A program made the translations under genes and the position numbers. The notes below the pieces were generated by a model, which did no database searches, was not told where the DNA came from, and saw nothing but the letters and a program-made list of their open reading frames with translations. Shown piece after piece: positions 14,433 to 16,951 of a stretch of 16,951 nt of DNA (the stretch's first letter is position 1; each line of letters begins with the position of its first letter). The stretch comes from JBHGXV01 sp041920505 (lineage in GTDB: Bacteria; Bacillota; Bacilli; Brevibacillales; Brevibacillaceae): contig JBHGXV010000027.1 of assembly GCA_041920505.1 (NCBI GenBank), forward strand, positions 1 to 16,951, written 5' to 3'.

Positions 14433-14597
14433 ATGTGCAAAGAATTTGTGCTGTCACAAATCGAGGAACTGCGCAAAGAGCTAAACGACAAGTACAAGCT
14501 TTACTCCGTCATCACCCCTGAACTTGTCGAGTTGAGCACGAAGTTGGACCAACTCCTGAACAAACTACACTCCCTGTCATTCGAGGCGACCTGTTGA
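14433..14597 (+). CDS. Spo0E-like sporulation regulatory (aspartyl-phosphate phosphatase) protein
   Basis: This 54-aa all-helical protein has the Spo0E family signature: a first helix LSQIEELRKELNDKY, a TPELVELS turn, then STKLDQLLNKLH. The latter holds the conserved S-x-x-L-D (S35-D39) followed by L-L. The family dephosphorylates Spo0A-P or related response regulators and delays sporulation. The start at 14433 has AAAGGAG 11 nt upstream. An in-frame ATG at 14397 would add twelve residues but lacks a ribosome binding site. It diverges from sigW and is convergent with rocF. The upstream A+T-rich stretch (about 14370-14395) may hold its promoter, but I cannot assign boxes. Confidence 0.85.
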   Translation: MCKEFVLSQIEELRKELNDKYKLYSVITPELVELSTKLDQLLNKLHSLSFEATC

Positions 14598-14631
14598 CTC
14601 GCCACCTGAATCGCGAACCAAAGACGATGTG

Positions 14632-14659
14632 AAAAAGAGAGGGGCTCCCCTCTCTTTTT
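14632..14659. terminator. Bidirectional terminator between the spo0E-like gene and rocF
   Basis: AAAAAGAGAGGG and CCCTCTCTTTTT form a 12-bp perfect stem around GCTC, with T runs on both strands. It lies 34 bases after the spo0E-like stop and 10 bases after the rocF stop, so it serves both convergent genes. Confidence 0.9.
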
Positions 14660-14669
14660 GTGTCGGATG

Positions 14670-15566
14670 TTACAGCAGTTTGTCGCCAAACGCGGAACTG
14701 ATGAGCGCGACCGCGACGCGGGCGGTGACGTTTTCTCGATCGAGAATCGGGTTGACCTCGACAAATTCGGCGGAGGTGAGAATATCCGCCTCGGCCAGAA
14801 TTTCCATGGCCAAATGCCCTTCGCGATAGGAGATGCCGCCGATGACCGGCGTGCCCACTCCCGGTGCGTGCAGCGGGTCCAGCCCGTCCAGATCCAGACT
14901 GAGATGGACGCCGTCGGTGTTTTTACTCACGTGAGCCACCGCTTCCTCCATCACGCGTGTCATGCCCAACCGGTCGATTTCGTGCATCGTGTACACCTTG
15001 ATTCCGATCCGTTTGATCAGTTCGCGCTCACCCGGATCGAGATCGCGCGCACCGATGATGACCACGTTTTCCGGTTTCACTTTCGGCGCAAAGCCGGCGA
15101 TATTCACCAGGCGCGCATGTCCCAGCCCGAGACTGGCGGCCAGCGGCATTCCGTGAATGTTGCCGGACGGCGAGGTCTCCCCGGTGTTCAGATCGCCGTG
15201 CGCGTCAAACCAGATCACGCCCAGGTTTTTTTTGTGCTTGGCGACACCGGCAATCGTGCCTATGGCAATGCTGTGGTCGCCGCCCAGAACCAGAGGAAAG
15301 CGGCCTGCTGCCATCTCTCTGTCCACGGCTTCGGCCAATCGTTCGTTTGCTTCGACAACTTGATCCAGGTATTTGTGGTTCTCCGTTTCCGTAAACGTAT
15401 CCGGACGAACAACCGGGATATCCCCGCTGTCTTTCACGGAAAAGCCCATGCCTTCCAGGCGTTTGGTCAGTCCGGCGTACCGGATCGCACTCGGCCCCAT
15501 GTCCACTCCCCGCCGGTCGGCGCCCAAATCCATCGGCACTCCAATAATCGTTACGTTTTTGTTCAT
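14670..15566 (-). CDS. rocF: Arginase
   Basis: Arginase (298 aa) hydrolyses arginine to ornithine and urea, in the cytoplasm. The two-manganese site is complete: GGDHSIA (H98), WFDAHGD (D121, H123, D125) and SLDLDGLDP (D225, D227). SGNIHGMPLA (134-143) and DLNTGETSPSG are of the arginase rather than agmatinase type. The start at 15566 gives MNKNVTIIGVPMDLGADRRG, with AAGGAG about 9 nt upstream; the frame stays open further upstream, but that part contains the promoter. The length matches Bacillus RocF. A rocF next to sigW is a known arrangement in Bacillales. Confidence 0.97.
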   Translation of the reverse strand: MNKNVTIIGVPMDLGADRRGVDMGPSAIRYAGLTKRLEGMGFSVKDSGDIPVVRPDTFTETENHKYLDQVVEANERLAEAVDREMAAGRFPLVLGGDHSIAIGTIAGVAKHKKNLGVIWFDAHGDLNTGETSPSGNIHGMPLAASLGLGHARLVNIAGFAPKVKPENVVIIGARDLDPGERELIKRIGIKVYTMHEIDRLGMTRVMEEAVAHVSKNTDGVHLSLDLDGLDPLHAPGVGTPVIGGISYREGHLAMEILAEADILTSAEFVEVNPILDRENVTARVAVALISSAFGDKLL

Positions 15567-15601
15567 CGTCGCGTCTCCTTCTCCGTTGGTTGACTGCTTA
15601 T

Positions 15602-15631
15602 ATTGTAGCCCCCAAAAGAGAAATGACTCAA
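15602..15631 (-). promoter_or_regulatory. Probable sigma-A type promoter of rocF
   Basis: On minus, TTGAGT (15631-15626), an 18-base spacer and TACAAT (15607-15602), about 35 bases upstream of the rocF start. No SigL (-24/-12) element is seen here, unlike the rocABC/rocDEF style of control in B. subtilis. Confidence 0.55.
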
Positions 15632-15692
15632 CTCGACACGATTTTGTATAGATATAAGCTGATGAGAGCGGTTTCAGGAAAACAAGGGCAAG

Positions 15693-15729
15693 AAAAGGAA
15701 AAACGAGCAACCCGTATGGATCACTCGTT
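15693..15729 (-). terminator. Terminator of the rRNA-tRNA operon
   Basis: On minus AACGAG (15729-15724) pairs with CTCGTT (15707-15702), extended inward by TGATCC/GGGTTG with G-U pairs around ATAC, then TTTTTCCTTTTC. It begins 14 bases after the last tRNA. Confidence 0.75.
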
Positions 15730-15742
15730 GTTCATGAAGGAA

Positions 15743-15816
15743 TGGAGCGGGTGATGGGAATCGAACCCACGCGACCAGCTTGGAAGGCTGGGGTTCTACC
15801 ACTGAACTACACCCGC
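15743..15816 (-). tRNA. tRNA-Gly (anticodon TCC)
   Basis: Acceptor arms GCGGGTG and CACCCGC, anticodon loop CTTCCAA between CCAGC and GCTGG, T-loop GTTCGATTC, encoded CCA after discriminator T. Last tRNA of the cluster. Confidence 0.97.
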
Positions 15817-15824
15817 ATGTATCG

Positions 15825-15901
15825 TGGTCGGGAAGACAGGATTCGAACCTGCGACCCCTTGGTCCCAAGCCAAGTACTCTACCAAGCTGAGCTACTTCCC
15901 G
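15825..15901 (-). tRNA. tRNA-Pro (anticodon TGG)
   Basis: Acceptor arms CGGGAAG and CTTCCCG, anticodon loop CTTGGGA, T-loop GTTCGAATC, CCA encoded. The C1 start is typical of tRNA-Pro. Confidence 0.97.
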
Positions 15902-15908
15902 ACACAAA

Positions 15909-15943
15909 CCCGCTCAACGAAGCGAGTCTTCTCGTTGAGCGGG
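15909..15943. repeat. 12-bp perfect inverted repeat between tRNA-Pro and tRNA-Arg
   Basis: CCCGCTCAACGA and TCGTTGAGCGGG around an 11-nt loop. On minus it is followed by TTTGTGT, so it could be a weak internal terminator or a processing hairpin in the tRNA precursor. Confidence 0.7.
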
Positions 15944-15958
15944 ACGATTTCAAACAAA

Positions 15959-16035
15959 TGGCGTGCCCTGAGAGATTCGAACTCCCGACCTTTTGATTCG
16001 TAGTCAAACGCTCTATCCGACTGAGCTAAGGGCAC
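15959..16035 (-). tRNA. tRNA-Arg (anticodon ACG)
   Basis: Acceptor arms GTGCCCT and AGGGCAC, anticodon loop CTACGAA (A34 probably read as inosine), CCA encoded. Confidence 0.97.
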
Positions 16036-16046
16036 ATCATCATAGA

Positions 16047-16122
16047 TGGAGCGGACGACGGGTCTCGAACCCGCGACCTTCGCCTTGGCAAGGCGACGCT
16101 CTACCAATTGAGCTACGTCCGC
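16047..16122 (-). tRNA. tRNA-Gly (anticodon GCC)
   Basis: Acceptor arms GCGGACG and CGTCCGC, anticodon loop TTGCCAA between TCGCC and GGCGA, CCA encoded. With the TCC gene it is the second glycine tRNA of the cluster. Confidence 0.97.
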
Positions 16123-16128
16123 ATAAAC

Positions 16129-16204
16129 TGGTGAGCCATGAAGGACTCGAACCTTCGACCCTCTGATTAAAAGTCAGATGCTCTACCAACTGAGCTAATG
16201 GCTC
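16129..16204 (-). tRNA. tRNA-Lys (anticodon TTT)
   Basis: Acceptor arms GAGCCAT and ATGGCTC, anticodon loop CTTTTAA, T-loop GTTCGAGTC, CCA encoded. Confidence 0.97.
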
Positions 16205-16223
16205 CCATCGTATGTGATGAAAA

Positions 16224-16298
16224 TGGCTGGGGTACTAGGATTCGAACCTAGGAATGACGGAGTCAAAGTCCGTTGCCTTACCGCTTGGCTATACCCCA
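16224..16298 (-). tRNA. tRNA-Gln (anticodon TTG)
   Basis: Acceptor arms TGGGGTA and TACCCCA, anticodon loop TTTGACT region with TTG, T-loop GTTCGAATC, CCA encoded. The weak U1-A72 pair is typical of tRNA-Gln. Confidence 0.97.
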
Positions 16299-16319
16299 AT
16301 CACCTGAAATGGGATGTAC

Positions 16320-16404
16320 TGGTGGGGAGAGACGGATTCGAACCGCCGAACCCAGAGGGAGCAGATTTACAGTCTGCCGCGTTTAGCCACTTCGCTATCT
16401 CCCC
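16320..16404 (-). tRNA. tRNA-Tyr (anticodon GTA)
   Basis: Acceptor arms GGGGAGA and TCTCCCC, anticodon loop CTGTAAA, long class II variable arm, CCA encoded. A small hairpin (CCTCTT/AAGAGG) lies in the spacer before it on minus. Confidence 0.97.
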
Positions 16405-16441
16405 AATTTTGCCTCTTGGAAAGAGGGAAAATCGCTTGCGG

Positions 16442-16517
16442 TGGTGGAGGCTGACGGGATCGAACCGCCGACCCTCTGCTTGTAAGGCAGATGCTCTCCC
16501 AGCTGAGCTAAGCCTCC
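16442..16517 (-). tRNA. tRNA-Val (anticodon TAC)
   Basis: Acceptor arms GGAGGCT and AGCCTCC, anticodon loop CTTACAA between TCTGC and GCAGA, CCA encoded. Confidence 0.97.
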
Positions 16518-16521
16518 AGGA

Positions 16522-16598
16522 TGGTGACCCGTAGGGGATTCGAACCCCTGTATGACAGCGTGAAAGGCTGCTGTGTTAAACCACTTCACCAACGGGCC
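16522..16598 (-). tRNA. tRNA-Glu (anticodon TTC)
   Basis: Acceptor arms GGCCCGT and ACGGGTC (one G-U pair), anticodon loop CTTTCAC, T-loop GTTCGAATC, CCA encoded. Only 4 bases separate it from tRNA-Val. Confidence 0.96.
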
Positions 16599-16606
16599 GT
16601 ATGAAA

Positions 16607-16682
16607 TGGTGCTCCCGACAGGAATCGAACCTGCGACCTCTTCCTTACCATGGAAACGCTCTACCGACTGAGCTACAGGAGC
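16607..16682 (-). tRNA. tRNA-Thr (anticodon GGT)
   Basis: Acceptor arms GCTCCTG and CGGGAGC, anticodon loop ATGGTAA between TTTCC and GGAAG, CCA encoded. Confidence 0.96.
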
Positions 16683-16686
16683 ATGG

Positions 16687-16761
16687 TGGCTCCTCAGGAC
16701 GGACTCGAACCGCCAACCTACCGGTTAACAGCCGGTTGCTCCACCATTGAGCTACTGAGGA
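16687..16761 (-). tRNA. tRNA-Asn (anticodon GTT)
   Basis: Acceptor arms TCCTCAG and CTGAGGA, anticodon loop CTGTTAA between ACCGG and CCGGT, CCA encoded. First tRNA after the 23S rRNA gene, 66 bases downstream of its end. Confidence 0.97.
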
Positions 16762-16782
16762 ATGGTCATAACAAAGGATTTG

Positions 16783-16822
16783 TTCCTTCAAAACCGGATA
16801 CGCAAACGAGGAAGCGAAGGAA
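16783..16822 (-). other. rRNA 3' flank with processing-type inverted repeat
   Basis: TTCCTTC (16783-16789) and GAAGGAA (16816-16822) are inverted repeats in the spacer between 23S and tRNA-Asn. On minus the stretch reads GTATCCGGTTTTGAAGGA, like sequences that border rRNA genes in Bacillales. No 5S rRNA is present here. Confidence 0.5.
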
Positions 16823-16827
16823 TGAGT

Positions 16828-16951
16828 GGATAAGTCCTCGACCGATTAGTATTCGTCAGCTCCACGCCTTGCGGCGCTTCCACACCGAACCTATCAACCT
16901 CATCGTCTATGAGGGGTCTTACCAGCTTGACGCTGTGGGAAGTCTCATCTT
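16828..16951 (-). rRNA. 23S ribosomal RNA, 3' end (partial)
   Basis: On minus the sequence ends GACGAATACTAATCGGTCGA then GGACTTATCC, the conserved 3' terminus of bacterial 23S rRNA (compare GATACTAATCGATCGAGGAC in B. subtilis). The gene continues past the right edge. The mature end near 16828 is estimated by likeness. Confidence 0.95.

Noticed and set aside
14255..14497. N-terminal extension of SigW
   Set aside because: The added residues cover the predicted sigma-W promoter and leader; the start at 14254 gives the family length and a good ribosome binding site.
14658..15593. 311-codon open frame on plus, opposite rocF
   Set aside because: Antisense shadow of arginase, whose metal ligands are all intact.
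15742..16534. Short open frames over the tRNA genes (for example reading RIRTCDPLVPSQVLYQAEL or GFEPPNPEGADLQSA)
   Set aside because: These are the well-known spurious translations of tRNA genes found in many databases; the tRNAs themselves are clear.

Overview
The window looks like a chromosomal segment of a spore-forming Gram-positive bacterium (Bacillota, order Bacillales in the broad sense). The basis is the gene order rocF / sigW-rsiW / cdaA-cdaR-glmM-glmS, a Spo0E-type phosphatase, a glmS ribozyme, AGGAGG-type ribosome binding sites, and a tRNA cluster directly behind a 23S rRNA gene. I cannot fix the genus; an Alicyclobacillaceae-like lineage is only a guess. Both window edges lie inside repeats: the left edge is about 6 bases inside an IS66 element and the right edge is inside 23S rRNA. 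The piece may therefore be a whole contig broken at repeats.

Layout. (1) 1-2442: an almost complete IS66-family insertion sequence (tnpA, tnpB, tnpC, all on minus), with a terminator at its left end and its right end in a restriction-modification gene. (2) 2439-4663, minus: a remnant of an unusual type I-like modification operon. A fusion of a catalytically degenerate N6-methyltransferase fold and one HsdS-like target recognition domain is translationally coupled to an ordinary HsdM, which the IS cuts off just before its SAM-binding motif. (3) 4873-6772, plus: a two-gene unit of an RsbT-like switch kinase and a hybrid histidine kinase / RsbR-like STAS protein. The two overlap out of frame and are joined by an A7 tract at which loss of one A would fuse them. 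Regions 2 and 3 are visibly richer in A+T than the rest and read as an accessory island. (4) 6773-7226: terminators around a decayed IS21-type transposase fragment.

(5) 7227-12969, minus: the conserved cdaA-cdaR-glmM-glmS cell-wall / c-di-AMP module. CdaA makes c-di-AMP, CdaR is its membrane regulator, GlmM makes glucosamine-1-phosphate and GlmS makes glucosamine-6-phosphate. glmS has its own promoter and a glucosamine-6-phosphate-sensing self-cleaving ribozyme. (6) 13000-14312, minus: the ECF sigma factor SigW and its membrane anti-sigma factor RsiW, with a sigma-W-type promoter upstream and a strong terminator right after rsiW. (7) 14433-15631: a small Spo0E-like gene (plus) convergent with arginase rocF (minus), sharing a bidirectional terminator. 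(8) 15693-16951, minus: the 3' end of a 23S rRNA gene followed by eleven tRNA genes and a terminator, with no 5S gene between the 23S and the first tRNA.

The best candidates for something undescribed are the dead-methyltransferase/TRD fusion paired with HsdM, and the RsbT / kinase-STAS pair with its possible slippage fusion.
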